DNA from: UBA1227 sp045599345
Lineage (GTDB): Bacteria; Bacillota; Clostridia; Oscillospirales; Acutalibacteraceae
Assembly: GCA_045599345.1 (NCBI GenBank)
Contig: JAZRVV010000035.1
Span: 1-8,118 of the forward strand
Length of the DNA stretch: 8,118 nt
Direction of reading: 5' to 3'
In this document: piece by piece, positions 1 through 6,778 of the stretch
Numbering within the stretch: position 1 is the stretch's first letter
Layout: each line of letters starts with the position of its first letter
Notes under the pieces: generated by a model
Databases searched by the model: none
The model's input: the letters and a program-made list of their open reading frames with translations, nothing else
What the model was told of the DNA's origin: nothing
Program-made: the position numbers and the translations under genes

Positions 1-1445
1 AGTGGTGCTGGGTTATCAGCGCCAAATGGTTCAAGAAGCTTGATTGAATTTACAAGGTCAAGACCCAAATTATCAGTGTTTAGTTTGCAGTCAACACTCA
101 GCGATGGATAAAAGAGTGGCTGTGAATAAGCGTACTCAGTAAGAGCCTTCATAAAGGCATCCAAATCCTCTGTTTTAAGTGTAAGACCAGCTGCTTGAGC
201 ATGGCCACCGTACATAACAAGGTGGTCAGAGCAAGCAGTAAGTGCGTCAAACATAGAGAAGCCTTCGATACTGCGCGCGGAGCCACGAGAGTATCCGTCT
301 TCTCTGTTTGAAAGCACAATTACTGGGCGTTGGAAGGTATCAAGTAGCTTGGACGCTACGATACCGAGCACGCCCTCATGCCAGCCGTCACCGTTCATAA
401 CGATGACAGGCATGTGTGATCTATCTGGATCCTCATAGATAAGCTTGGTACAATCCTCAAGGATTTGATTTTCCTCATCGTGACGCGAACCATTTGCCTC
501 ATTGAGTTCCATTGCAATTTCGTTTGCTGCATTTGGCTCCTCACAAAGGAGAAGGTCAAGTGCCTTCTCTGCTGAGTCCATACGACCAGCAGCATTAATC
601 CTTGGAGCTAGCGCAAATGAGATGTTTGAAGCAATGTGTTGCTTGCCCTCAAGTCCTGCTACAGAAACAAGCGCCTCAACACCAGGACGCTTAAAGGTGT
701 TCATTGAGCGAAGGCCTTGCTTAACAAAAGTCCTGTTCTCGCCCTTAAGCGGTACTATATCAGCAACAGTACCAATTGCTACAAGGTCGATAAAGTCCTC
801 GCACACCGCTCTGTCGTCTCCCTCAATTGCACAGCAGAGTTTGTATGCAACACCGACGCCTGCATAGTCCTTGAAAGGACAATCAGAATCAAGTCGGTGT
901 GGGTCTACAACTGCAACGCAATCTGGAAGTTCATCGCCTGGAAGGTGATGGTCTGTAACCACAAGTTCCATTCCAAGAGACTTGATATATTTTGCTTCCT
1001 CTACAGCAGAGATACCATTATCAACTGTTACGATGAGTTTGGTACCAAGTGACTTAATCTTGTCTATGACAACATTTGAGAGACCATATCCCTCTCCGTG
1101 ACGTGATGGCAAAAGGTATGTAACATTTGCGCCCTGCATTTCGAGATATGAATAAAGGAGCGCAGTTGCTGTTACACCATCTGCATCATAGTCACCATAG
1201 ACACAGATCATTTCATAATCAAAAATAGCATCGTTGATTCTATCAACTGCCTTTTGCATATCTGGTAATAGGAATGGGTCAACCGTATCCACACTACGGC
1301 CAAGGAAACTGTCAATTTCCTCACGAGTAGTGAGACCTCTCTTTGACAAAAGGAGTGCAGCAAAAGGATCGACTGAAAATTCTTCAGCAATCTTTGATGC
1401 GAGTTCCTTGTTAAGTTGTCCCAAATTCCATTTCTTTCTGTCCAT
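1..1445 (-). CDS. recJ: Single-stranded-DNA-specific exonuclease RecJ (C-terminus cut off by window edge)
   Basis: RecJ degrades single-stranded DNA 5' to 3' in recombinational and mismatch/base-excision repair in the cytoplasm. The visible 481 codons are open to position 1, so the 3' end lies outside the window. Reading from ATG at 1445, the DHH-superfamily motifs appear in order: GDYDADG at residues 84-90 (metal-binding aspartates), VDNG at 141-144, the DHH triad at 165-167, APRINAAGRM at 280-289, GWHEGVLGIVASKL at 354-367, and the DHHA1 motif GGHAQAAG at 413-420. All catalytic motifs are intact. Only the end of the DHHA1/OB-fold part is missing. The start is fixed by GGAG at 1452-1455, six bases upstream, and by a typical RecJ N-terminus. 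It follows fbp but has its own promoter just behind the fbp terminator, so it probably forms a separate unit. No other family fits this motif set. Confidence 0.96.
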   Translation of the reverse strand, partial: MDRKKWNLGQLNKELASKIAEEFSVDPFAALLLSKRGLTTREEIDSFLGRSVDTVDPFLLPDMQKAVDRINDAIFDYEMICVYGDYDADGVTATALLYSYLEMQGANVTYLLPSRHGEGYGLSNVVIDKIKSLGTKLIVTVDNGISAVEEAKYIKSLGMELVVTDHHLPGDELPDCVAVVDPHRLDSDCPFKDYAGVGVAYKLCCAIEGDDRAVCEDFIDLVAIGTVADIVPLKGENRTFVKQGLRSMNTFKRPGVEALVSVAGLEGKQHIASNISFALAPRINAAGRMDSAEKALDLLLCEEPNAANEIAMELNEANGSRHDEENQILEDCTKLIYEDPDRSHMPVIVMNGDGWHEGVLGIVASKLLDTFQRPVIVLSNREDGYSRGSARSIEGFSMFDALTACSDHLVMYGGHAQAAGLTLKTEDLDAFMKALTEYAYSQPLFYPSLSVDCKLNTDNLGLDLVNSIKLLEPFGADNPAP

Positions 1446-1513
1446 TAATTACTCCAACTAAATATCATATAAACCTATAAATTAATTACATTTTAAACAC
1501 AAAATAACAATTT

Positions 1514-1542
1514 ATTATACCAAACAAATCGATACAATTCAA
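1514..1542 (-). promoter_or_regulatory. Promoter of recJ, extended -10
   Basis: On the minus strand a TTGAAT -35 box (1537-1542) lies 17 bases before a perfect TATAAT -10 box (1514-1519). The -10 is preceded by TGG, matching the extended -10 pattern TGn. The predicted transcript start near 1507 gives a leader of about 60 bases before the recJ ATG. This is a housekeeping sigma-A type promoter. No LexA-like dyad (GAAC-N4-GTTC) is seen around it. Confidence 0.75.
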
Positions 1543-1575
1543 TAAAAAATGTCCTAGAGTTCAACACTCTAGGAC
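1543..1575 (-). terminator. Rho-independent terminator of fbp
   Basis: A perfect 10-bp inverted repeat (arms 1566-1575 and 1551-1560, loop of 5 bases) begins 11 bases after the fbp TAG stop. On the minus strand it is followed by ATTTTTTA. The U-tract exists only in the minus-strand direction, so it terminates fbp and is not bidirectional. The tail reaches the -35 box of the recJ promoter with almost no gap. Confidence 0.9.
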
Positions 1576-1586
1576 ACGAAGTTTGA

Positions 1587-3587
1587 CTATTCAGTTTTCT
1601 CAACCATTATTCCCTGCTTGTATGCCTCCAGCAGTTTAGTAAGTTGTGAGATTTGACCCTTTAATATCTTGCCTTTTTCGGTTTCAGCAACCTTAATTCT
1701 GTTGTCAAGTCGCTCGAAAACAACTGACGCAGATAATATATCTACGTTGTTTTCGATCGCATCTTCTCGCGTTGTAAAAGGCTGATGCGATGATAGTCGC
1801 ATGATATATGAGTTATAAATCAGGGTGTATCCTGCAATACCAGTGGTCTTTTGATAAGCACGGCAGAAACCACCGTCGATATCGATGAGTTTACCCTCAC
1901 CTTTTACAGGATTTTCACCATCAACTGCCTTAACTGGAGTATGACCGTTGATGATGTGTGAGTGCTGTCCACCAAGACCAAATTCACGAAGTATTACTTC
2001 ACAGCCAGCAGCTGTTTGGATAACCTGATAATATGGGTCTTTTGCTTCAGTATAGAGTTCTGGTGCATCGATAAGTCGACGCTCAAAAGTAGTAATCTTT
2101 TCACGTGCAAAAAGTGGTGAGAATTTGCCACACCAGAGCCACCACATAAAGTCCTTACCTGTCTGTTTCTCCTCTGTGCCTTCTGCACAGTAATAACCAT
2201 TTCTAGCCTGTGAAATACAGTAATCAAAGAGTGCTTTGCCACTGTACTCACGACCGTCGTAGGTAAAGGATTTAAAGGTACCATTTGAGTTCATTGGAAC
2301 GGCACCATGGAAGAGCAAATTACCGTTATAAGTGCGGTACATACTGCCCGATGTAAAGAGGAATTTTACATGGTTTTGAAGCTTCTCAGACGAGCGGAAA
2401 TTAGCCTTGATTTCAGCCATTACCTCTGTCTCTTCCTCTGAAAGTTCATAAGGATTTTCTGGGTCAATTGTTGGGAAATCCTTATCGAGTAATTCGTACT
2501 CTTTATCACCAATTTTAATTGTGCCACGCGCATAATCTATCTTATCAAGAAGGAGCCTATCCTCCATCTCAAAGCCAGGATGACGCATGATAGCTTGGCC
2601 CTCAAGCTTGAGCATGATGATTGTAATAGCTTTTGCCATACGACCAGTCTGTGCTACATCCTTGTCTGACACATGCTTGCCTGTCTCATCATACTCATCT
2701 ATTGCTGCAATGTAGCGTGAATAATCAGAGTCATGATAGCGCTCGTTTGCAAAGACAGCGAGTGGTCTAAGGCTAATTCCATAGCCGTTTTCAATAACAT
2801 GAAGGTTATTGTAACGGATGGAATTTGCAAGCACTGTGCTGATGCAAACGCGTGAGCCGGCAGCCGCGCCCATCCATACGATATCATGGTTACCCCACTG
2901 AACGTCCACGTTGTGGTGGTTCATGATATCGTCCATAACGATATCGGCGCGAGGACCTCTATCGAAAATATCACCTACAATATGGAGGTGATCAACAATA
3001 AGACGCTGGATTACATGACAGAGAGCCGCAATGAAATCTGGAGCTTTATCCATTGCAATAATTGAGCCCAAAATATTGTCATAGTATTCCTTTTTGTTGT
3101 GAATGTTAAAGTCTGTATTTAAAAGCTCGTCAATAACGTAGGCATAGCCTTTTGGCAATGCTTTACGAACCTTGGAACGAGTGTATTTTGTTGACACTAA
3201 ACGGCAAAGTTCAATAAGGTATGTAAGGTTATCTCTAAACCAAATATCTTTCTCCTCCGAAGGCAAATCTTTGATAAGAGAAGCTGTTTTTTCCTCAGGA
3301 TAATATACCAAAGTTGCAAGTTCTGCACGTTGCTCATCTGTGAGAGTGTATGCAAAAAGGAAGTCTATTTTCTCCTTAATAGCACCTGATGCACTACGAA
3401 GAAGATGTGTAAAAGCCTCATATTCACCGTGGATATCAGAAAGGAAATGCTCTGTACCCTTTGGCAAATTGAGAATTGCGTTTAAGTTGATAATCTCGGT
3501 AATGCAGTCCTCTTTTGTAGGGAAATCCTTTGAAAGAAGATTCAAGTATTCCAAATCGAGATCTGAAAAAGAATTGTATTCGCCCAT
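1587..3587 (-). CDS. fbp: Fructose-1,6-bisphosphatase, class III
   Basis: This enzyme hydrolyses fructose 1,6-bisphosphate to fructose 6-phosphate in gluconeogenesis. It is the class III type typical of Firmicutes (calcineurin-like metallophosphoesterase fold, unrelated to class I). In the longest open frame, 670 codons from ATG 3599, the metal-site motifs are SDIHGEYE (54-61), GDIFDRGP (209-216), GNHD (236-239) and NGHTP (551-555), followed by IDIDGGF (572-578). The length matches the roughly 670-residue Bacillus subtilis enzyme and no motif is broken. I place the start at ATG 3587 (666 aa): it has GGAG six bases upstream, while ATG 3599 has no Shine-Dalgarno and its own ATGG forms part of that GGAG. 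The gene ends in TAG and a strong terminator. A hairpin sits only 27 bases upstream of the start, so its expression depends on read-through or on a promoter inside the preceding small gene. Confidence 0.95.
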   Translation of the reverse strand: MGEYNSFSDLDLEYLNLLSKDFPTKEDCITEIINLNAILNLPKGTEHFLSDIHGEYEAFTHLLRSASGAIKEKIDFLFAYTLTDEQRAELATLVYYPEEKTASLIKDLPSEEKDIWFRDNLTYLIELCRLVSTKYTRSKVRKALPKGYAYVIDELLNTDFNIHNKKEYYDNILGSIIAMDKAPDFIAALCHVIQRLIVDHLHIVGDIFDRGPRADIVMDDIMNHHNVDVQWGNHDIVWMGAAAGSRVCISTVLANSIRYNNLHVIENGYGISLRPLAVFANERYHDSDYSRYIAAIDEYDETGKHVSDKDVAQTGRMAKAITIIMLKLEGQAIMRHPGFEMEDRLLLDKIDYARGTIKIGDKEYELLDKDFPTIDPENPYELSEEETEVMAEIKANFRSSEKLQNHVKFLFTSGSMYRTYNGNLLFHGAVPMNSNGTFKSFTYDGREYSGKALFDYCISQARNGYYCAEGTEEKQTGKDFMWWLWCGKFSPLFAREKITTFERRLIDAPELYTEAKDPYYQVIQTAAGCEVILREFGLGGQHSHIINGHTPVKAVDGENPVKGEGKLIDIDGGFCRAYQKTTGIAGYTLIYNSYIMRLSSHQPFTTREDAIENNVDILSASVVFERLDNRIKVAETEKGKILKGQISQLTKLLEAYKQGIMVEKTE

Positions 3588-3593
3588 AGTTTG

Positions 3594-3597
3594 CTCC
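3594..3597 (-). promoter_or_regulatory. Ribosome binding site that decides the fbp start
   Basis: GGAG on the minus strand lies six bases before ATG 3587. The alternative in-frame ATG at 3597-3599 overlaps this GGAG and is preceded by a U-rich stretch (ATCTTTTTAAC) with no Shine-Dalgarno. The shorter 666-residue product is therefore favoured. Confidence 0.75.
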
Positions 3598-3602
3598 ATG
3601 TT

Positions 3603-3637
3603 AAAAAGATAACAAGCCCAGCCATAACGGCTGGGCT
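3603..3637 (-). terminator. Terminator-like hairpin between the small ORF and fbp
   Basis: A perfect 9-bp GC-rich inverted repeat (arms 3629-3637 and 3615-3623, loop of 5) begins 7 bases after the stop of the small ORF. In the minus direction it is followed by TGTTATCTTTTTAA, a U-rich but interrupted tail. In the plus direction there is an A-tract and no U-tract. It fits an intrinsic terminator of the uvrA/small-ORF transcript, possibly a leaky one. Because it sits directly in front of the fbp ribosome binding site, it could also act as an attenuator or leader structure for fbp. Confidence 0.7.
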
Positions 3638-3644
3638 CAAAAAA

Positions 3645-3797
3645 TTACTTGTTTGCTAATGATACAACTGCTACTGGTAAACCGACAAAAATACCGTAAA
3701 GAACAGCACCAAAAAGAGCCAAAACAGAAGCAGTAAGTAAATTATAAGCTAGTGCATTGCTGAATTTTGATTCAGCGCCAAATATCCATGCCAACAT
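3645..3797 (-). CDS. Small hypothetical membrane protein (50 aa)
   Basis: This short gene has ATG at 3797, TAA at 3645-3647 and a strong AAGGGG Shine-Dalgarno at 3807-3812 with a 9-base spacer. I do not recognise a family. The first ~18 residues (starting MLAWIFGAESKF) are mildly polar. From about residue 18 to 47 the protein is strongly hydrophobic and rich in Leu, Ala, Val, Gly and Phe, consistent with one long or two short transmembrane segments, and it ends in Asn-Lys. There is no lipobox or sortase motif. It lies 44 bases downstream of uvrA and 7 bases before a terminator-like hairpin, so it may be co-transcribed with uvrA, made from its own candidate promoter at 3834-3862, or both. The neighbours give no clear role. 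A leader peptide for fbp is a less likely alternative, given its length and hydrophobic design. Confidence 0.72.
   Translation of the reverse strand: MLAWIFGAESKFSNALAYNLLTASVLALFGAVLYGIFVGLPVAVVSLANK
3659..3688 (-). promoter_or_regulatory. Weak candidate promoter for fbp inside the small ORF
   Basis: TTGTCG (3683-3688) and TATCAT (3659-3664) are 18 bases apart on the minus strand, with four and five consensus matches. A transcript would start near 3652, at the stop of the small ORF, and carry the 3615-3637 hairpin in the fbp leader. It is proposed because no promoter can fit between the hairpin and fbp. The match is modest and the boxes lie in coding sequence. Confidence 0.3.
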
Positions 3798-3812
3798 AAA
3801 TATTATCCCCTT

Positions 3813-3836
3813 AATGTATCTAAATACTCATACATT
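3813..3836. repeat. Short dyad over the predicted transcript start of the small ORF
   Basis: AATGTAT and ATACATT form 7-bp inverted arms around a 10-base centre, between the uvrA stop and the small-ORF ribosome binding site. The dyad overlaps the end of the candidate -10 box at 3834-3839 and the predicted start of transcription. It is too AT-rich for a terminator and has no U-tract after it. It could be a regulator binding site or chance. Confidence 0.3.
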
Positions 3837-3862
3837 TTATATTATTTTAGACATTTTTTCAA
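3834..3862 (-). promoter_or_regulatory. Candidate promoter of the small membrane ORF, overlapping the uvrA 3' end
   Basis: On the minus strand TTGAAA (3857-3862, five of six consensus) lies 17 bases before TAAAAT (3834-3839, five of six). The -35 box is made from the last uvrA codons (Leu-Lys) and the -10 lies just beyond the stop. A start near 3827 would give a leader of about 30 bases containing the AAGGGG ribosome binding site. The region is AT-rich, so chance matches are possible. Confidence 0.5.
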
Positions 3863-6667
3863 GTACTGACCTGTATATGATTTTGATACTTTTGCTATTT
3901 CCTCTGGAGTTCCAGTTGCAACTACTGTACCGCCCCTGTCTCCTCCATCTGGACCTAAATCAATAATATAGTCAGCTGATTTGACAACATCCAAGTTGTG
4001 CTCGATAACAAGCACTGTGTTACCTGCATCAACAAGTCTCTGCAATACCTCAAGTAGTTTCTCTACATCGGCTGTATGGAGGCCAGTTGTTGGCTCATCA
4101 AGGATGTAGAAAGTCTTGCCAGTGGAGCGCTTAGAAAGCTCTGTAGCAAGCTTGACACGCTGTGCTTCACCACCGGACAATGTTGGTGCTGGCTGGCCAA
4201 GAGAGACATAACCAAGGCCAACATCCTGCAAAGTCTTGAGTCGATTATGAATCCTTGGAACAGCCGAAAAGAATTCAACAGCCTCATCAACTGTCATTGC
4301 AAGGACATCAGCGATATTCTTGCCCTTGTAACGTACTTCCAACGTTTCTCTGTTATAACGAGAACCACCGCAAACTTCGCAAGGTACGAATACGTCTGCA
4401 AGGAAGTGCATCTCTATCTTGACGATACCATCGCCCTTACAAGATTCGCATCGTCCACCCTTGACATTAAATGAAAAACGGCCTGGACCATAGCCACGAA
4501 TCTTGGCATCCTGAGTGGATGCAAACAAAGTACGTATATCGTTAAAGAGATTGGTATAAGTAGCAGGGTTTGATGATGGCATACGACCTATTGGTGACTG
4601 GTCAATATCGATACATTTATCGAGGTATTCAAGACCAGAAATACCATCACATTTGCCAGGGAATTCACGTGCTCTGTTCAAATCACGAACCAAAGTCTTT
4701 TTGATAACTTCATTTACAAGAGATGATTTACCTGAGCCAGAAACGCCTGTAACACAGGTAAATGTGCCAAGTGGTATTGATACATCAACGCCCTTTAAAT
4801 TGTTCTCTGCTGCTCCCTTTACAGTCAGGTAATTGCCATTACCTGACCTGCGAGTACTTGGCACAGGAATACTGCGCGCGCCGGATAAAAATTGTCCTGT
4901 CACAGACTGACTACATTTCATAATCTGTGCTGGTGTACCTGCACAGACAACCTTGCCGCCGTTAACACCGGCGCCAGGTCCAATATCGACAATGTAGTCC
5001 GCTGCGCGCATAGTATCCTCATCGTGTTCTACTACGATGAGTGTGTTACCAAGATCACGAAGGTCCTGCAAAGTCTTGATAAGCATATCATTATCCTTTT
5101 GGTGGAGGCCGATTGATGGCTCATCAAGGATGTATAAAACGCCCATCAGCGAGGAACCAATCTGTGTTGCAAGTCTAATACGCTGCGACTCGCCTCCTGA
5201 CAATGTGCCAGCCTTGCGAGACAAATTAAGGTAATCAAGACCAACCGAGCAAAGGAAGTTAAGCCTTGATTTAATCTCTTTCAAAATAAGCTCAGCGATA
5301 GCAAATTCTCTTGATGTCAAGGACAACTCCTCAAAGAATTTGAGTTCGTCCTTAATTGATAGATGTGTCAATTCATCAATATTGAGTCCACCAACAGTTA
5401 CTGCAAGGGATATAGGATTGAGTCGTTTGCCATGGCAGTCATCACATGCGTGAACTGTCATAAACTCCTCTATCTGACGGCGTGACCACTCTGAGTTTGT
5501 CTCTGAGTATTTGCGTAACAAATTTGGAATAATTCCTTCAAACCTGCCATCCCATTCAGAGTGGCTGTGCTTGCCCTCATGAACGTAGTGAATCTTTTCA
5601 CCATTTGTACCGTAAAGGATTTTATTAAGATCCTCTTTCTTCATCTTGGACACTGGCACATCAATTGAGAAACCATAGTGGCGTGCAATGCCGTCATAGA
5701 ACATTTCGGCCATTGTGCCGCCCTCTACCTTGGTCCAACCAGGCGCTTGTATAGCACCCTCACGAACTGTCATAGACTTATCCTTGATGAGCAAGTCCTC
5801 ATCAATTGCAGTGTATTCTCCAAGGCCTGAGCAGCGCGTACAAGCGCCGTATGGGTTATTAAAACTAAACATTCGTGGCTGGAGTTCTGTCACTGATACG
5901 CCATGCTCTGGGCATGCGAATGTCATCGAAAACTCAAGTGGTTTTCCATCGATGACATCTACCAAGAGCATGCCATCAGCGAGGCCAGTCGCTGTCTCTA
6001 TCGAGTCAGCGAGCCTTGTCCTAATGCCATCCTTGATAACAAGTCTATCAACAATAATTCCAATATTGTGTTTTACAGTCTTTGCAAGCTTGATATCCTC
6101 TGAGAGATCACGAACTTCACCATCAATAAATGCACGAACAAAGCCCTGCTTTTTTGCATTTTCAAGTTCGTGAACATACTCGCCCTTCTTGCCCCTGGCA
6201 ATAGGCGCCACAATCTGGATTTTAGTGCCTTCCTCAATTGCCAGCACCTGATCAACAATCTGGTCAATTGACTGCGCCTTAATCTCCTTGCCACATACAG
6301 GACAATGAGGAATGCCTATCCTTGCGTACAAAAGCCTGATATAGTCATATATTTCAGTTACAGTACCAACAGTTGACCTTGGGTTTTTAGAAGTTGTCTT
6401 TTGGTCAATAGAAATTGCTGGGCTGAGTCCATCTATCTGATCAACCTTTGGCTTCTCCATAAGTCCCAAAAACTGTCTTGCATACGAAGACAAACTCTCC
6501 ATATACCTGCGCTGTCCCTCAGCATAAATAGTATCAAAGGCAAGCGAAGACTTACCGGAACCCGAAAGTCCAGTAAATACTACCATCTTATCGCGTGGAA
6601 TAGTCAAATCCACATTTTGCAAATTGTGCTCACGCGCACCTTTGATAACTATGTCTTTTGATGCCAT
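3842..6667 (-). CDS. uvrA: UvrABC system protein A (excinuclease ATPase subunit)
   Basis: UvrA dimerises, scans DNA for bulky lesions and loads UvrB, starting nucleotide excision repair in the cytoplasm. The 941-residue length is standard. The tandem ABC ATPase layout is complete: Walker A GLSGSGKSS (33-41), a structural zinc site from C122/C125 and C408/C411, signature LSGGESQR (489-496), Walker B ILDEPSIGL (513-521), second Walker A GVSGSGKSS (641-649), C740/C743 with C763/C766 as the C-terminal zinc finger separated by 19 residues, signature LSGGEAQR (830-837) and Walker B ILDEPTTGL (855-863). The first-domain zinc site uses C252, H255, C277 and C280, with His in place of the usual second Cys. 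The start ATG 6667 has AGGA at 6680-6683 with a rather long 12-base spacer. It has its own promoter, and no uvrB is present nearby. No terminator separates it from the small downstream ORF. Confidence 0.98.
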   Translation of the reverse strand: MASKDIVIKGAREHNLQNVDLTIPRDKMVVFTGLSGSGKSSLAFDTIYAEGQRRYMESLSSYARQFLGLMEKPKVDQIDGLSPAISIDQKTTSKNPRSTVGTVTEIYDYIRLLYARIGIPHCPVCGKEIKAQSIDQIVDQVLAIEEGTKIQIVAPIARGKKGEYVHELENAKKQGFVRAFIDGEVRDLSEDIKLAKTVKHNIGIIVDRLVIKDGIRTRLADSIETATGLADGMLLVDVIDGKPLEFSMTFACPEHGVSVTELQPRMFSFNNPYGACTRCSGLGEYTAIDEDLLIKDKSMTVREGAIQAPGWTKVEGGTMAEMFYDGIARHYGFSIDVPVSKMKKEDLNKILYGTNGEKIHYVHEGKHSHSEWDGRFEGIIPNLLRKYSETNSEWSRRQIEEFMTVHACDDCHGKRLNPISLAVTVGGLNIDELTHLSIKDELKFFEELSLTSREFAIAELILKEIKSRLNFLCSVGLDYLNLSRKAGTLSGGESQRIRLATQIGSSLMGVLYILDEPSIGLHQKDNDMLIKTLQDLRDLGNTLIVVEHDEDTMRAADYIVDIGPGAGVNGGKVVCAGTPAQIMKCSQSVTGQFLSGARSIPVPSTRRSGNGNYLTVKGAAENNLKGVDVSIPLGTFTCVTGVSGSGKSSLVNEVIKKTLVRDLNRAREFPGKCDGISGLEYLDKCIDIDQSPIGRMPSSNPATYTNLFNDIRTLFASTQDAKIRGYGPGRFSFNVKGGRCESCKGDGIVKIEMHFLADVFVPCEVCGGSRYNRETLEVRYKGKNIADVLAMTVDEAVEFFSAVPRIHNRLKTLQDVGLGYVSLGQPAPTLSGGEAQRVKLATELSKRSTGKTFYILDEPTTGLHTADVEKLLEVLQRLVDAGNTVLVIEHNLDVVKSADYIIDLGPDGGDRGGTVVATGTPEEIAKVSKSYTGQYLKKCLK

Positions 6668-6706
6668 AAATAAATTTTGTCCTTTTTCTTCAAATTACAT
6701 TTTCCT

Positions 6707-6735
6707 ATTATATATCTATTTTAAAAGTATATCAA
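6707..6735 (-). promoter_or_regulatory. Promoter of uvrA
   Basis: TTGATA (6730-6735, five of six) and a perfect TATAAT (6707-6712) are separated by 17 bases on the minus strand. A start near 6700 gives a leader of about 33 bases. The -35 box lies only a few bases beyond the U-rich tail of the preceding terminator. No GAAC-N4-GTTC type LexA box is visible, so SOS control cannot be claimed from the sequence. Confidence 0.8.
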
Positions 6736-6738
6736 TCA

Positions 6739-6773
6739 AATAAATAAGCCCTTGATGAATGAACATCAAGGGC
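6739..6773 (-). terminator. Terminator after the ferredoxin gene
   Basis: A perfect 10-bp inverted repeat (arms 6764-6773 and 6748-6757, loop of 6) starts five bases after the ferredoxin stop codon. On the minus strand it is followed by TTATTTATTT. The tail is U-rich but interrupted by A. The plus-strand direction has no U-tract. It ends the surface-protein/ferredoxin transcript. Confidence 0.82.
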
Positions 6774-6778
6774 CTTAA

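Noticed and set aside
502..867. Plus-strand open frame of 121 codons antisense to recJ
   Set aside because: It lies entirely opposite a clearly conserved recJ reading frame, has no convincing ribosome binding site and shows no domain.
1446..1513. Riboswitch or structured leader in the recJ 5' region
   Set aside because: The leader is short, AT-rich and shows no strong paired elements.
3813..3836. Terminator for uvrA
   Set aside because: The dyad is only seven weak A/T-rich pairs with a 10-base loop and is not followed by a U-tract, so termination here is unlikely.
5715..6173. Plus-strand open frame of 152 codons antisense to uvrA
   Set aside because: The opposite strand encodes intact UvrA domains here. 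The frame is a composition shadow with Ser/Pro-rich sequence lacking recognisable structure.
6668..6778. SOS/LexA operator ahead of uvrA
   Set aside because: No GAAC-N4-GTTC or close variant was found in the promoter region. The only inverted repeat is the upstream gene's terminator. A divergent LexA motif cannot be excluded.
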